This document shows, one piece after another, positions 41,645 through 52,167 of a DNA stretch of 64,000 nt (the first letter of the stretch is position 1; each line of letters opens with the position of its first letter). Origin of the DNA: Ruminococcus flavefaciens (GTDB lineage: Bacteria; Bacillota; Clostridia; Oscillospirales; Ruminococcaceae); NCBI RefSeq assembly GCF_900108555.1, contig NZ_FNWV01000003.1, positions 279,214 through 343,213 on the forward strand. The letters are read 5' to 3'. The notes below the pieces were generated by a model that ran no database searches, was not told the origin of the DNA, and saw only the letters and a list, made by a program, of their open reading frames with translations. The position numbers and the translations under genes were made by a program.

Positions 41645-44600
41645 ATGAGCAAGAAAATCAATCGTGTGATCGCAGGTTCTCTTTCGGCTGTTTTTGTCGG
41701 ACAGGTGCTGATCAGCGGTGACGGCAATGCACAGGGCATTCTCGGTCCCGAGAATATCGCCCGCGCGGCAGAGATCGTCGAAGAGTGGAAAAGTCAGAAA
41801 GAGCTTTCCGCTGAATTCAAGCAGGCTGCATCAGAGCTGGGAGCAGTTGACTATTTTGAAACAACTGACACAGCAGCTTCCCCAAAGTCTGCAAAGAGAA
41901 CACTGGCAAGATCTGCTTATGCAGGAGCAGGAAGTGATATCAGCACTTCGCTGACTATTACAGGTAAGGTAGCTCTCGGCGAAGTGGCAGGAGTGAGCAG
42001 AAACGACGATCCGCCTATCTTTATCCGTATTTTCAACGGTAACTGGGAAGAGATCACACACCGCACCTGCCATAACGGTGACAGCTACAGTATCTCCGCA
42101 GCAGGCGGTTCATCTGATGTTTACCATGTCAAGTTTGAGTGTGACGGCTATCTGCCGTTCTATCTCAAGGATTTCGGCACAGGCTCTTTCGTGCTTGGTT
42201 CGGGCGGTTCACAGGATACACTTACACTTGTCCCCGGTGATACTAAAAATAACCCTGACTGTGATAACCAGTGGAGCGATGACTGGCTCAACACCTACGA
42301 TGTTGAATACGTTGAAAGCTGTCTCGGCGCAACAAAGGGAGCAAGTGATTTTTCTCCTGCCCTTGACACTGACGGTGACGGCACTGTAACTCAGGACGAG
42401 CTTAGCTACTGGCAGGATAAGTTCATTGAAATGGGCGAGAATGATGAAGAAGTCACTGTAAGTGCTGCGGCTGCTTCATACGACCTCAACGGCGACGGAA
42501 TGATAAATTCCAATGACTTTGCCGACTTTGAAAAGTACGTCGACAATGTCATCACATCGCTTCCCAACGCAAGAGATTATGACGGCGACGGCGACATAGA
42601 CCGCGATGACTGTACTGCGTACAATAACTTTATCTTCGGCAGTGCAGGTGCAGATATCCTTAAATGGTATGATCTCGACCTCAATCACGACGGAGTTGTA
42701 AACTCCGATGACCAGAGCGGTCTTGAATATTATGCAAACCTTTCCAAACGCTCTGATAATTACTTCGAGTACATGGACAAGAACTGTGACGGCACTATCG
42801 GAACAGATGACCTTGCATGGTTCGAGGCTGCATACAGCAGCGATCTTGGCTGCGATCAGGCATTCAAGAAGTATCTGAGACTTGAGAGCGGAGCAAGCTT
42901 CCCATACAGCTTCAATCTCCATGATACCGACCTTGATCTGAACGGTCATACTCTTGCAGTTGCGGAGTATATGTCGTTCAATACTGATATTCCGCAGTAC
43001 TGGTCAGACGGCGTCGGTGCTCGTCTTGATCTTAACGGCGGTTCACTTCAGGTAGGACGCAATTTTGTATTCAGAACAGCTTCTCCTGACGGCTGGGGAG
43101 ACTCAAAGCCCGGACAGACTCTCGACATGAACGGCGGTTCGATCTTCATCGGAGGAAACTTCGACTTCGGACAGCCTCACTGTCTTGATACTATCCTGAT
43201 GACAAACCCTTCCGACGAGCTTACTATATGCGGAAACTGGACATACGTTACAGATACCGATATGGAGGGCAAGTGGACAGCAGGACAGATACACTTCTAC
43301 GGAGCTAACTGGAATGTCAATGAGGCTTCGGGCGACAAGTCTATCTATTCATCAGGAACTCATTCCATTGAGTTCTTCAATCCTAACGGACTTCAGACCG
43401 TACTCTGGGCAAATACAGAGACATACACTGACGACGCAGGAAACACTTCCACAGGCAGACGCTTCAACTTCGACTATAAGGACGCAAACGGCAACAGCCT
43501 CGGCGTTATCTTCCCTTACGGCTATTCCACAGAGATGTACTGGTTCAGACCGTGGTTCAAGCCTGCTGACGGTGATCTCACAGCTTATCGTAAGGCGTGG
43601 GAAGGCGCAGACGGCGTTAACGCTGCAACAGGTAACTATAAGAAGGACTTTGAGGATTACAGCGTTACAGCACCAGGTGTAGGAGCAGACTTTTTACGTT
43701 CCTATAATTCTACAAGCCCCGAGGAAGGCTCATTCGGTACAGGCTGGGAATTCAACCTTGATGTGAGCAAGATAGCTGCAAACGAATACAGCGATTACGT
43801 TCAGGTAGTTCTTCCCGACGGCTCAAATACTACATTTGAGAAGAAGGGCGAAAACAGCTTCAAGTGCATAAACGCTCACAGCACACTTGAAAAGTCGGGC
43901 GGCGAGTATACCCTTACAAACTCCGGATTCAGCAAGTATCACTTCAATGCAGAGGGTATGCTCGACAAGATATATGATGCAAACGGCAACAAGCTTGAAA
44001 TATCATCTATCACTGACAATAAGAGAACTATTACCGACTCTATCGGCAGAAACTACTATATCTACTATACCGATAACGGCGGTCACAAAAGGATAACAAA
44101 GATCGAAGATCCTTCCGCACATAAGGAAGTTACCTACGAATACAACGACAAAAATCAGCTCATGTCCTATACAAACGAAAAGGGCGCAAAGGAGTCATAT
44201 TACTATGACAACAACGGCAAGCTGAACAGGATCGTTAACTGCTTCAATGAGGTAACACTCAACGTTACTTATGTTAGCAACGGCAGAGTTGACAATACTG
44301 TCAACGAGCAGGGCTTGAAGCAGGTATACGTTTACGACAAGGAAAACTGCCAGACAGGTATGGAGGAGTATGACGGAAGCAAGCTCCTCAAAAAGGTAAC
44401 ATACGACTATGATGAGGACTATGCTATCGTCGGAAACCACACATTCGTTGACGGCAAGGAATACATCGACAAGACCGAATACTACAAGAATGAAGACGGC
44501 AAGAACAAGTACGACGAGATAAAGAAGGCTACTGATACTGCCGGCAACGTTACACAGTATGAGTATGACGCAAACGGCAATGTCACAAAGACAATAAATC

Positions 44601-47600
44601 CTGACGGCACATATACACGTACAAGATATAACGCTAAGAATAATCCTCTTGTGGAAGTGGACGAAGTCAAGAACGTTACTATCTATGAGTATGATGAAAA
44701 GGGTATCAATGTTGTAAAGGAAAGCAACAGTATCCACCCTGTTGCAAATGCATATGATATGCTTGCATCGGGCTTTGATCTCAGCAAGGTAGATCTCAGC
44801 GGCTATGCTGTAACAACATATGACTACTATGAGTTCAGCGAGGATCAGGGAGCAGCGATCGCAGGTCTTATCAGATCCACTACCGATCCCGAAGGCAATG
44901 TCTGCGAGAACATCTATAACGCAGAAGGACTTGTTGAGACAGCTGTTACAAAGGACAGCAGCGGCAATTTAGTAAGCAAGATCTCATATACTTATAATGA
45001 GTCTCTCCAGCCTGCTGAGGTAAGAGAGTATACCGATATTGCAAATGACGTATACACAAGAGATGTATATGAATACGATGCACTTAACAACATCACAAAG
45101 GTTACTTCCTACGGTACTGGCACAGAGGGTATAGTCACAGTATTTGAGTACGACCAGCTGGGCAGAAAGACAGCTGAATATACTCCCAAACATTCCGCAG
45201 ACAAGAGCGTAGGCTCGAAATATACCTACAACCGCGGAAACCTTCCTGTTTCTATCAAGGACAATCTCGGCAATGTTACATACTATGAGTATGACGCATA
45301 CGGCAATGCTGTAAGAACTATCAACCCTGACGGTTCTATCAGCAGTACAGAGTATGATGCCCTCCAGAGAGAGCTTGCTGAATATTTCCAGGACGGTGCT
45401 TCTTCACCGAGACAGATAATTTCAAAGAACGAGTATGAGTATACAGAGGCAGATTACGACGTATACACATCTCTCGATGGATTTACAACAAAGCATCTCC
45501 ACGGACTCAAGGAAAGAAGCTACGCTTACATCACAGCTGATAAGCAGGTAGTTTCCGAAACAGTTCAGGACTTCAGAGGAAACACAGTTTCCGAGTCTGT
45601 AAACGGCGTTGTAAAGAGAACGAGCTGCTACTATGCAGACGGTACTCTTGCAAGACAGACAGACGCTCTCGGCAATACCACAAAGTATGAGTACGGCTTC
45701 CTCGGCGCACTTACAAAGACCTATACTCCTTTCACAAAGGACAAGGACGGAAATGTAAGATACGCAGTTACCGAAGTACAGTACGACAAGAACGGCAACG
45801 TTATCAAGACTATCGAACCCGCAGCCGAGCAGGATTCCGCAGCAGAAAAGTACAGGATAACCGAAAACAAGTATAACGCAGGAGGCGACCTCATCGAGGT
45901 AAAGCTTGTTGATCCTGTAAGCAATACAGCGAACATCACAAAGTATTTCTATGATGATGCAGGCAACGTCACAAAGAGATACACAGGTATGTCATCAGAG
46001 AATGACACTGATTACCTTATCACAGAGTATGAGTACGACCAGTATTTCAGACCTCTAAAAACAACAGACAGCACAGGCTATGACTCAGGCACAGCAGTTT
46101 ACGATGTAAACGGCAATGTTATAAGATCTACAGATCCTAACGGTAATATCACTGTAAATACATATGATGAGCTTGACAGGATAATAAGATCAGAGACTAC
46201 AAACGGTTCCGACGAAGATGATACAGTTGTTACAGAGTATCGCTTTGACAGAATGGGCAGGACCGTTATGGCTAAGGTCGGCAATGCAACAACATCATAT
46301 GAATACGACAAAATGGGACGTGTTGTCAGCGAGACTGACGGCAACGGCAACTTCAAGGGATATTTCTATAACGGTATCTCCGACTATATCAGCAGAGCTA
46401 TAACAGGTCAGAGAAATCTTATCATCTATTCAGATGTAAATTACACATATGATGATGAGATGCGTATCTCAACAATATCCGAATCAGGCAAAGAGATCGT
46501 ATCCTATGAATACGATGCAAACGGCAACAAGAGCAAGGAAACACTTGCAAACGGCATAACCACAAAGTACGCATATAACTGCGTGAACGCTGTTGTTGAC
46601 ATCAGAACATTCAACGGCGAAGATGAGATAGCTTCATCAACATATAAGTATTACCTTGACGGTTCAGACTCTTGCAAAACTGTATCAGAAAATGATATAA
46701 TAGAAAAGACATCTTATGTCTATAACGGTTTTGGTCAGTTAACAGAGGAAAAGGTCGAGAACGGTGCTCTGACAGACAAGTATACATATGCTTATGACGA
46801 TCACGGCAACCGTGTAAGAATGACAGCAACAGGTTCAGAGAACTTCACTACTGTCTATAATTACAATAATTCCGACAGCAAGTATACAGCACTCCTCCAG
46901 AGCGAGACCAAGACAGGTATCAATGAGGAAACAGACACTGAAGAAACAGCGATAACCGCTTATACCTACGACGCAAACGGCAATCAGCTCACAAAGATAT
47001 CAAACGAAAAGACCGAGAACTTCACATACGATGTATTCGATCAGCTTATCGGATATACTGACGGTGAAGACGTTGCAAGCTATACCTACGACGCAAACGG
47101 TCTCAGAGCTACAAAGACTGTAAACGGTCATACTGTTGGTCATGTATGGGACGGCAATCAGCAGATAATCGCTGATGTAGATGAAACAGGCCCGTACTCT
47201 GCAAAATGCTATTTCTTCGGAGCAGGCATCACAGCAAAATACAACTATGCAAACGGCGTAAAGTCAGATTACAACTATTACCGCAAGAATGCTCACGGCG
47301 ATGTAGTAAGCATTACTGATGCTTCTGCAAACAATGTCAAGACCTACAGATACGATGCTTTCGGTGTCGAGAAGAACATTGACGAGAGCGATGTAAACGT
47401 ATTCAGATACTGCGGAGAGTACTTCGATACAGAATCTGATACTATCTATCTCAGAGCGAGATATTATTCACCTGATAACGGAAGATTTATCACACGCGAC
47501 AGTGTAAGCGGTTCAGCAGGCGATCCGCTCAGCCTTAACCTTTACACATACTGTCATAACAACCCGATACTCAACTGTGATCCAAGCGGACACTCTATCA

Positions 47601-48505
47601 AGAGCTTCTTTAAGTCGGCTGCTAAGAAGGTCACAAGTACAGCTAAAAAGGTCACTTCTAAGGTGACTAAGGCTGCTTCAAGTGCAGGCAAGGCTATAAA
47701 GCAGTGGGGCAAGGACAGAGCTGACGACTGGAAAACAGGTATAAAATCTCTCCAGAACAGCGGCCCTGCGGGACAGGTATTTGCAAGCTACAGTCAGGGC
47801 GTAGTCGATACTCTCGGTTCGCAGATCAGTGCTATAAGGCACCCTGTCAAAACGGCAAAATCAGTCGTAAGCGGCGTAAAGTCGTTTGTAAATGACCCTG
47901 TAGGCACTGTCAAGAGCGCAGTAGTTGAGAAGTACAATTCAGCGTGTGCTCTCTACAAGGATATACGAAACGGAGACTGGCAGAGCGTCGCGAATAAGGC
48001 TGCATATGCACTGGGCGGAGCTTCTGTCGGAATAGTAGAAGGTGCTATCGGCAAGGCTGCTTGCTCAAAGATAACTTCCAAGATCAATGCAAGCAAAGCA
48101 GCGAAAAGTGCTAAGGTAGATTACAGACTTCGTGAAAATCAGCTGTTTGATAATGGTGAAAGAATTGCAACGACCAAGCAGGTCAGAACTTTCAAGAAAG
48201 AAATGGGCAAGAAGAATGTAAAGGTCGTTGTTGATAAAAAGGGAAGAGTACTGGGCTATGATAAAGCAGCAGGCTTCAGTGCTCAGGAAGGCAAGATCTA
48301 CATAAGCAAAAAACCTGCCTTAGTAGATATGTATCACGAAAGCTTCCATGCAGAGCATTGCTCAATGTTAGGCTTTGATAAGTATAATGCATTGAGCCGT
48401 TTTGAAAAAGAAAGCTATGTAGTTAACAGGGTAAAAACCTGTGGATTATTTAATGCAGCTGAGATAGCTTCAAATGAGAACTATTTAAAGAAGATACCAA
48501 GATAA
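41645..48505 (+). CDS. RHS/YD-repeat polymorphic toxin with dockerin-like repeats and zincin tip
   Basis: 2,286-residue toxin. A short signal-like N-terminus is followed (residues about 235-400) by five calcium-loop units such as DTDGDGTVTQDE, DLNGDGMINSND, DYDGDGDIDRDD, DLNHDGVVNSDD and DKNCDGTIGTDD, related to dockerins or EF hands. Near 650 is an RHS entry domain (ATGNYKKDFEDYSV), then many YD repeats to about 1,915 and the RHS core ending with LRARYYSPDNGRF and NLYTYCHNNP (about 1,935-1,965). The last 310 residues are the variable toxin, ending with HESFH (residues 2231-2235), a zinc-protease HExxH motif as in metallopeptidase toxins. The small gene that follows is its probable immunity gene. 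Confidence 0.9.
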   Translation: MSKKINRVIAGSLSAVFVGQVLISGDGNAQGILGPENIARAAEIVEEWKSQKELSAEFKQAASELGAVDYFETTDTAASPKSAKRTLARSAYAGAGSDISTSLTITGKVALGEVAGVSRNDDPPIFIRIFNGNWEEITHRTCHNGDSYSISAAGGSSDVYHVKFECDGYLPFYLKDFGTGSFVLGSGGSQDTLTLVPGDTKNNPDCDNQWSDDWLNTYDVEYVESCLGATKGASDFSPALDTDGDGTVTQDELSYWQDKFIEMGENDEEVTVSAAAASYDLNGDGMINSNDFADFEKYVDNVITSLPNARDYDGDGDIDRDDCTAYNNFIFGSAGADILKWYDLDLNHDGVVNSDDQSGLEYYANLSKRSDNYFEYMDKNCDGTIGTDDLAWFEAAYSSDLGCDQAFKKYLRLESGASFPYSFNLHDTDLDLNGHTLAVAEYMSFNTDIPQYWSDGVGARLDLNGGSLQVGRNFVFRTASPDGWGDSKPGQTLDMNGGSIFIGGNFDFGQPHCLDTILMTNPSDELTICGNWTYVTDTDMEGKWTAGQIHFYGANWNVNEASGDKSIYSSGTHSIEFFNPNGLQTVLWANTETYTDDAGNTSTGRRFNFDYKDANGNSLGVIFPYGYSTEMYWFRPWFKPADGDLTAYRKAWEGADGVNAATGNYKKDFEDYSVTAPGVGADFLRSYNSTSPEEGSFGTGWEFNLDVSKIAANEYSDYVQVVLPDGSNTTFEKKGENSFKCINAHSTLEKSGGEYTLTNSGFSKYHFNAEGMLDKIYDANGNKLEISSITDNKRTITDSIGRNYYIYYTDNGGHKRITKIEDPSAHKEVTYEYNDKNQLMSYTNEKGAKESYYYDNNGKLNRIVNCFNEVTLNVTYVSNGRVDNTVNEQGLKQVYVYDKENCQTGMEEYDGSKLLKKVTYDYDEDYAIVGNHTFVDGKEYIDKTEYYKNEDGKNKYDEIKKATDTAGNVTQYEYDANGNVTKTINPDGTYTRTRYNAKNNPLVEVDEVKNVTIYEYDEKGINVVKESNSIHPVANAYDMLASGFDLSKVDLSGYAVTTYDYYEFSEDQGAAIAGLIRSTTDPEGNVCENIYNAEGLVETAVTKDSSGNLVSKISYTYNESLQPAEVREYTDIANDVYTRDVYEYDALNNITKVTSYGTGTEGIVTVFEYDQLGRKTAEYTPKHSADKSVGSKYTYNRGNLPVSIKDNLGNVTYYEYDAYGNAVRTINPDGSISSTEYDALQRELAEYFQDGASSPRQIISKNEYEYTEADYDVYTSLDGFTTKHLHGLKERSYAYITADKQVVSETVQDFRGNTVSESVNGVVKRTSCYYADGTLARQTDALGNTTKYEYGFLGALTKTYTPFTKDKDGNVRYAVTEVQYDKNGNVIKTIEPAAEQDSAAEKYRITENKYNAGGDLIEVKLVDPVSNTANITKYFYDDAGNVTKRYTGMSSENDTDYLITEYEYDQYFRPLKTTDSTGYDSGTAVYDVNGNVIRSTDPNGNITVNTYDELDRIIRSETTNGSDEDDTVVTEYRFDRMGRTVMAKVGNATTSYEYDKMGRVVSETDGNGNFKGYFYNGISDYISRAITGQRNLIIYSDVNYTYDDEMRISTISESGKEIVSYEYDANGNKSKETLANGITTKYAYNCVNAVVDIRTFNGEDEIASSTYKYYLDGSDSCKTVSENDIIEKTSYVYNGFGQLTEEKVENGALTDKYTYAYDDHGNRVRMTATGSENFTTVYNYNNSDSKYTALLQSETKTGINEETDTEETAITAYTYDANGNQLTKISNEKTENFTYDVFDQLIGYTDGEDVASYTYDANGLRATKTVNGHTVGHVWDGNQQIIADVDETGPYSAKCYFFGAGITAKYNYANGVKSDYNYYRKNAHGDVVSITDASANNVKTYRYDAFGVEKNIDESDVNVFRYCGEYFDTESDTIYLRARYYSPDNGRFITRDSVSGSAGDPLSLNLYTYCHNNPILNCDPSGHSIKSFFKSAAKKVTSTAKKVTSKVTKAASSAGKAIKQWGKDRADDWKTGIKSLQNSGPAGQVFASYSQGVVDTLGSQISAIRHPVKTAKSVVSGVKSFVNDPVGTVKSAVVEKYNSACALYKDIRNGDWQSVANKAAYALGGASVGIVEGAIGKAACSKITSKINASKAAKSAKVDYRLRENQLFDNGERIATTKQVRTFKKEMGKKNVKVVVDKKGRVLGYDKAAGFSAQEGKIYISKKPALVDMYHESFHAEHCSMLGFDKYNALSRFEKESYVVNRVKTCGLFNAAEIASNENYLKKIPR

Positions 48506-48519
48506 TGTGAGGAATATGT

Positions 48520-49122
48520 ATGTTTTATGAGGTCAGTAAGTATAGTAATCTTAACGTAAAAACGAAATATTCGCCGGAGCAGGTCAATGAACTCGTAAAA
48601 AAATATGTGGAAGAATTAAATGCCCGCAACGAGAAAAGAATAACAGCAAGGCTTGATGTGGATACTCTTGAATATTGCAAAGAGCTGATATATCTGGAAG
48701 ATCCCGTATGGTTCGCAGATCTGATAGAAAAAACAGGGAATAAGAGCTATTGTTTCTTTAAAAAAATACTTGTATCGGATAAAAACGGTGAGATAACAGA
48801 TGCTGTTATAAAGCCTGATAAAATAACCGATAAAACATTTTTATCGGTGGAAGATGCATATGGTATAGCAGATGATCTTCTGGCAAAAGCTGTACAAAAG
48901 TTGAATGGCGAGTATACTATCTGCAAAGATGATGTGGTGTTTGACATTAGTTACAAAGACAGCTCTGACAGGTATTTATCTGTATGGGTGATCCCTGCTG
49001 AGTGCAAAAACGAAAAGAACTTTTCTGATCCCAATATTTACATACATATATCTGATTATTCAGGAGAAATAGTTTCTGTCATGAATTGTCACGGCAGAGA
49101 TATAAAAGAGATCTTTATATGA
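48520..49122 (+). CDS. Probable immunity protein of the RHS toxin
   Basis: 200-residue soluble protein of no recognised family (MFYEVSKYSNLNVKTKYSPE at the start). It lacks signal peptide and membrane helices, as expected for a protein that neutralises toxin in the cytoplasm. It starts 14 bases after the RHS stop behind GTGAGGAATAT and is followed directly by a terminator. Position and size are the only evidence for immunity; RHS toxin genes nearly always have such a partner. Confidence 0.62.
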   Translation: MFYEVSKYSNLNVKTKYSPEQVNELVKKYVEELNARNEKRITARLDVDTLEYCKELIYLEDPVWFADLIEKTGNKSYCFFKKILVSDKNGEITDAVIKPDKITDKTFLSVEDAYGIADDLLAKAVQKLNGEYTICKDDVVFDISYKDSSDRYLSVWVIPAECKNEKNFSDPNIYIHISDYSGEIVSVMNCHGRDIKEIFI

Positions 49123-49124
49123 TC

Positions 49125-49160
49125 AAAGGTCGGGCAAATGCCTGACCTTTTTCTTGCTTT
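49125..49160 (+). terminator. Terminator of the RHS operon
   Basis: AAAGGTCGGGCA pairs with TGCCTGACCTTT, followed by TTCTTGCTTTTTT. Confidence 0.85.
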
Positions 49161-49220
49161 TTTAGCTAATAAGTGTTAAAATAGTAATTGAGCACATAAG
49201 AGAAGTGTTTTGATAAACGA

Positions 49221-50054
49221 TTATGATGCCTTATGTCTGCCTGACGGCGAAGCAGGCATATCGTAGAACTGAGCACAGGAAACGTACTTTCCCGAAAAAG
49301 CAGTGCCCTCTCTTTTATCCAGAAGCATTCTGCATATATTGAGGGTGGTGCTGTATTTTTTAGTATTGCGGGTATTTATGCACTTACCGAATTCCGCGGC
49401 AATGTTATAAGGCTTTGATACCTCGTCAAGAAAAGACAGAGCTTCTTTCAGCAGGTGAGAGCTGTGTGCATTGCCTGTTACCTTTATTAGCTTTGCAGCA
49501 GCGGCTTTTATGAGGCGGTTTTCCGCACGGTCGGGAGTAAAAACGTCATGTCTTACGTAAATACGTTCACGGTGTATAAGATTGCGTCGTATATTCTCAG
49601 GGAAGAGGATAGTTCCGTGTACCGTTGTCATGTTCTCCTCGCGGCTTGCATATGTTGAAAGCACGCCGCTTTTTATGATCTTCATTGTTTCACCTGCAAA
49701 AACTGATATGAAGTACTCCATGAAGTTCATTTCGGGATCAAATCCTGAAGGATCGAACGTAAAGCCGCACCGTCTGCAAAACTCTGCACACAGCTCTTTC
49801 CTTGCATCGGAGACGCTGCCTTTTGTATGGGGGAGTATCTCCACAAGAGTACCGTCGATAAGGCTTGCAAATCCACAGTAAGAGCCTGCCTTGAAATATT
49901 TTTTGCCATTTCTGTGACTGACCGTAACGGCTTTTCTGCCGTCAGCTGCACAGTTCTCGGCGAATTCACCGAGCATTTCGGAAAGATCACCGTTTTCGGA
50001 AGAAAAGTCCGCGATCTTTTCATTGGCTGATACGCAAAAGTGTCTTGTATACAT
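49221..50054 (-). CDS. mcrC: McrC-like protein, short form lacking the nuclease part
   Basis: 277-residue McrC family protein. The N-terminal domain (GFASLIDGTLVEILPH) and the central DNA-recognition or McrB-contact region (LSTYASREENMTTVHGTILFPENIRRN, quoted in part, then DVFTPDRAENRLIKAA) are intact. Typical McrC proteins run about 350-450 residues and end with a PD-(D/E)xK nuclease; here the frame stops soon after SCAQFYDMP with no nuclease motifs, and none appear in the remaining 70 bases before the RHS terminator. It is either a truncated gene or a partner that lacks cleavage. Starts 15 bases after the mcrB stop behind GGAG. Confidence 0.78.
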   Translation of the reverse strand: MYTRHFCVSANEKIADFSSENGDLSEMLGEFAENCAADGRKAVTVSHRNGKKYFKAGSYCGFASLIDGTLVEILPHTKGSVSDARKELCAEFCRRCGFTFDPSGFDPEMNFMEYFISVFAGETMKIIKSGVLSTYASREENMTTVHGTILFPENIRRNLIHRERIYVRHDVFTPDRAENRLIKAAAAKLIKVTGNAHSSHLLKEALSFLDEVSKPYNIAAEFGKCINTRNTKKYSTTLNICRMLLDKREGTAFSGKYVSCAQFYDMPASPSGRHKAS

Positions 50055-50069
50055 AATATTCTCCGTTCG

Positions 50070-51827
50070 TCAGGAAATATCGCTGTATATGTTTATAAAG
50101 TGTTCCTTTTTCCAGTTGTCGGGATCACCGAGGCGGTAAAGCTTCTGCCCCGAATCGAAATGCTTGATATACTTGGGAGCGATACATTCGATGAATGTGT
50201 TTTCATCGTTAAGGATAAGCCTTATCCTTTCGTAGTCATCGAAGAAATACTCCTGAAGCAGAGGTATTATCTTTGTGGAGAAAACATCTCTCAGCTCATC
50301 GAGAGTTTTTATGCAGCCTTTGCTGTTCATGAAGTATGCGTGACCGATAGCGTGTTCGCGGTCGTAGTAGTATTCGATACGCTCGTTCAGCGCAGTGAGG
50401 AGCTCACGCAGGTCAACGCCCTCGCAGTCTCCGAGGAGTGAAGGTTCGGGCATCATCTCGATGAAATCAAATCTTCTTCGCAGAGCGGTATCCAGCATGG
50501 CGATAGAACGGTCTGCGGTATTCATAGTACCAAGGATATACAGATTTTGCGGCACATAGAACTCAGCTTGGGAATATGGGAGAATAACGGCAGTTCCGCG
50601 TTTTGACTCCTCGATAAGGGTTATGAGTTCGCCGAATATCCTTGAGATATTACCGCGGTTTATCTCGTCGATGATAGCTACAAAGTTCATATGCTGACTC
50701 TTTGAAGCCTTTTCGCACAGTGTTTTGAAAACGCCGTTATAAGGGCGGTAAACCACGGTAGTATCAGCGTGGGCGATATTGGTATCGTTGCCGTACTTAT
50801 CAACTACAACAGGGCGGATACCCTCGACAAATTCCTCATAGCTGAATGACTGGTGGAATGTGGTGAACTTTATCTGTCCCGAAGAAGCGTATTTGTCATA
50901 GCGTTCCTTTATTGCGGCATAGGTCTCACCCTCGGTTATCTTTTCGCCCTCTATGAGCTCGACAGCATATTTCACCACATTATAGGTCTTACCTGTGCCG
51001 GGAGGTCCATAGAGTATCTGGTTGAGAGCTGCTTTTGATTTCTTTCGGTGACGCACCTTGCCCTGTGCATCGTCCTCGTCGGTCTTGTCCTTATCATAGA
51101 TCATTTCCCACGACATGATATCAAAGACTCTCATGTTCTGGAATTTGAAAATTGAATTGCGGAAATCCAGTATCTTGCGGCAGTTGGTTATGTACTGTGA
51201 TATATCTTCAAGATCATTCAGGCCGATATCGAGAGCTTTGAAAACTATGGACTCGGTAACTTTTTCGCAAAGGATAGGGAATGTAAAAGGCTTTAGGCAA
51301 TGCAGTATCCTTGATACGGCAAATACGGGAAGTCCCGACTCCCTGATCTGCGAATTCAGCATCTGCTGAGCTGTATCAAGGAGCTTGCCGTCATTTTCAA
51401 GCCCTGAGATATTGATGCACATCTTGAAAAAGAACTGGATAGATTCGGGATTTTTGGCTACAGGTGAGTCCTTGAACGAGACAGGTGTTGTAAGGAATTC
51501 CATTTCCTGTTTTTCGATCACGTGGTTGAACAACATTCGTGACCCCTTGCTCCATATTTTTTCCAGCTTCTTTTCAAGGAGGAGCTTATCATTGTGGAGC
51601 AGGTGGCTTTTCTGGATGTAGTGTTTCAGCTCTTTTTTATCGCCTTTCCATAGTCCGAGGGAGAGAAGATACATCAGCTCAAGGTCATTGTGATCTATGA
51701 GAGAGATCTTTCTTACCTTGGCGTAAAACTCCATTGTCTCGTGTACAGAGCGGTATGTTCCGTCAAATTCATTGGGCAGTATCTCATTTTTATGTTTGAG
51801 TTTGTCAATAATAATCTCTTTATCCAT
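50070..51827 (-). CDS. mcrB: McrB-like GTPase of a modification-dependent restriction system
   Basis: 585-residue AAA+ GTPase. The N-terminal 265 residues are unique and probably set target recognition. Walker A GPPGTGKTYN is at about residue 285, Walker B FVAIIDEINRG, and the McrB-specific GTP motif MNTADRS at about 440. McrB rings move along DNA containing modified cytosine and call McrC to cut. The adjoining McrC lacks a nuclease domain, so restriction is uncertain. A good promoter lies at 51,864-51,892. Confidence 0.9.
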   Translation of the reverse strand: MDKEIIIDKLKHKNEILPNEFDGTYRSVHETMEFYAKVRKISLIDHNDLELMYLLSLGLWKGDKKELKHYIQKSHLLHNDKLLLEKKLEKIWSKGSRMLFNHVIEKQEMEFLTTPVSFKDSPVAKNPESIQFFFKMCINISGLENDGKLLDTAQQMLNSQIRESGLPVFAVSRILHCLKPFTFPILCEKVTESIVFKALDIGLNDLEDISQYITNCRKILDFRNSIFKFQNMRVFDIMSWEMIYDKDKTDEDDAQGKVRHRKKSKAALNQILYGPPGTGKTYNVVKYAVELIEGEKITEGETYAAIKERYDKYASSGQIKFTTFHQSFSYEEFVEGIRPVVVDKYGNDTNIAHADTTVVYRPYNGVFKTLCEKASKSQHMNFVAIIDEINRGNISRIFGELITLIEESKRGTAVILPYSQAEFYVPQNLYILGTMNTADRSIAMLDTALRRRFDFIEMMPEPSLLGDCEGVDLRELLTALNERIEYYYDREHAIGHAYFMNSKGCIKTLDELRDVFSTKIIPLLQEYFFDDYERIRLILNDENTFIECIAPKYIKHFDSGQKLYRLGDPDNWKKEHFINIYSDIS

Positions 51828-51863
51828 TTTATCTGACTACCTTTCCAATAATATCCTAAAATA

Positions 51864-51892
51864 ATTGTATCATGCTAACAAACGATTGTCAA
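51864..51892 (-). promoter_or_regulatory. Promoter of mcrBC
   Basis: Minus strand TTGACA (51892-51887), 17 bases, TACAAT (51869-51864). Confidence 0.75.
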
Positions 51893-51988
51893 CAGCGCTG
51901 TAAACTTTTACACATCATTCACAAAGAAGAACTATTTCTGTGGCTTAATGAATTAATTTAACTATATAGTGCTCATCAGTCATATATA

Positions 51989-52017
51989 TTGAAATTTACC
52001 GTGCATTGTTGTATAAT
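51989..52017 (+). promoter_or_regulatory. Promoter of the VOC-gene operon
   Basis: TTGAAA (51989-51994), 17 bases, TATAAT (52012-52017). The transcribed leader contains the inverted repeat at 52,041-52,139. Confidence 0.7.
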
Positions 52018-52040
52018 GTTATAAATATACTGTGTATTTT

Positions 52041-52139
52041 AGCCGTTAGCCATGAGCCCTTAGCCGAAGGTGTTCGCTTACGCTCACATTATTTTAAATT
52101 ATTCGCCAAAGGCGACACATTTGCTAATAGCTAACGGCT
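52041..52139 (+). repeat. Dispersed imperfect palindrome in the VOC leader
   Basis: AGCCGTTAGC (52041-52050) pairs with GCTAACGGCT (52130-52139); inside is TCGCC-AAA-GGCGA (52103-52115). Related TTAGCCGTTAGC text recurs near 58,378-58,390, so it belongs to a small repeat family. Confidence 0.55.
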
Positions 52140-52167
52140 GTATTATGTATGGAACCGGAGGGACAAA

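Noticed and set aside
42476..47100. Long antisense reading frames within the RHS gene and similar ones inside carB, amt and glnN
   Set aside because: They mirror codon bias of the coding strand, have no ribosome binding sites and resemble no family.
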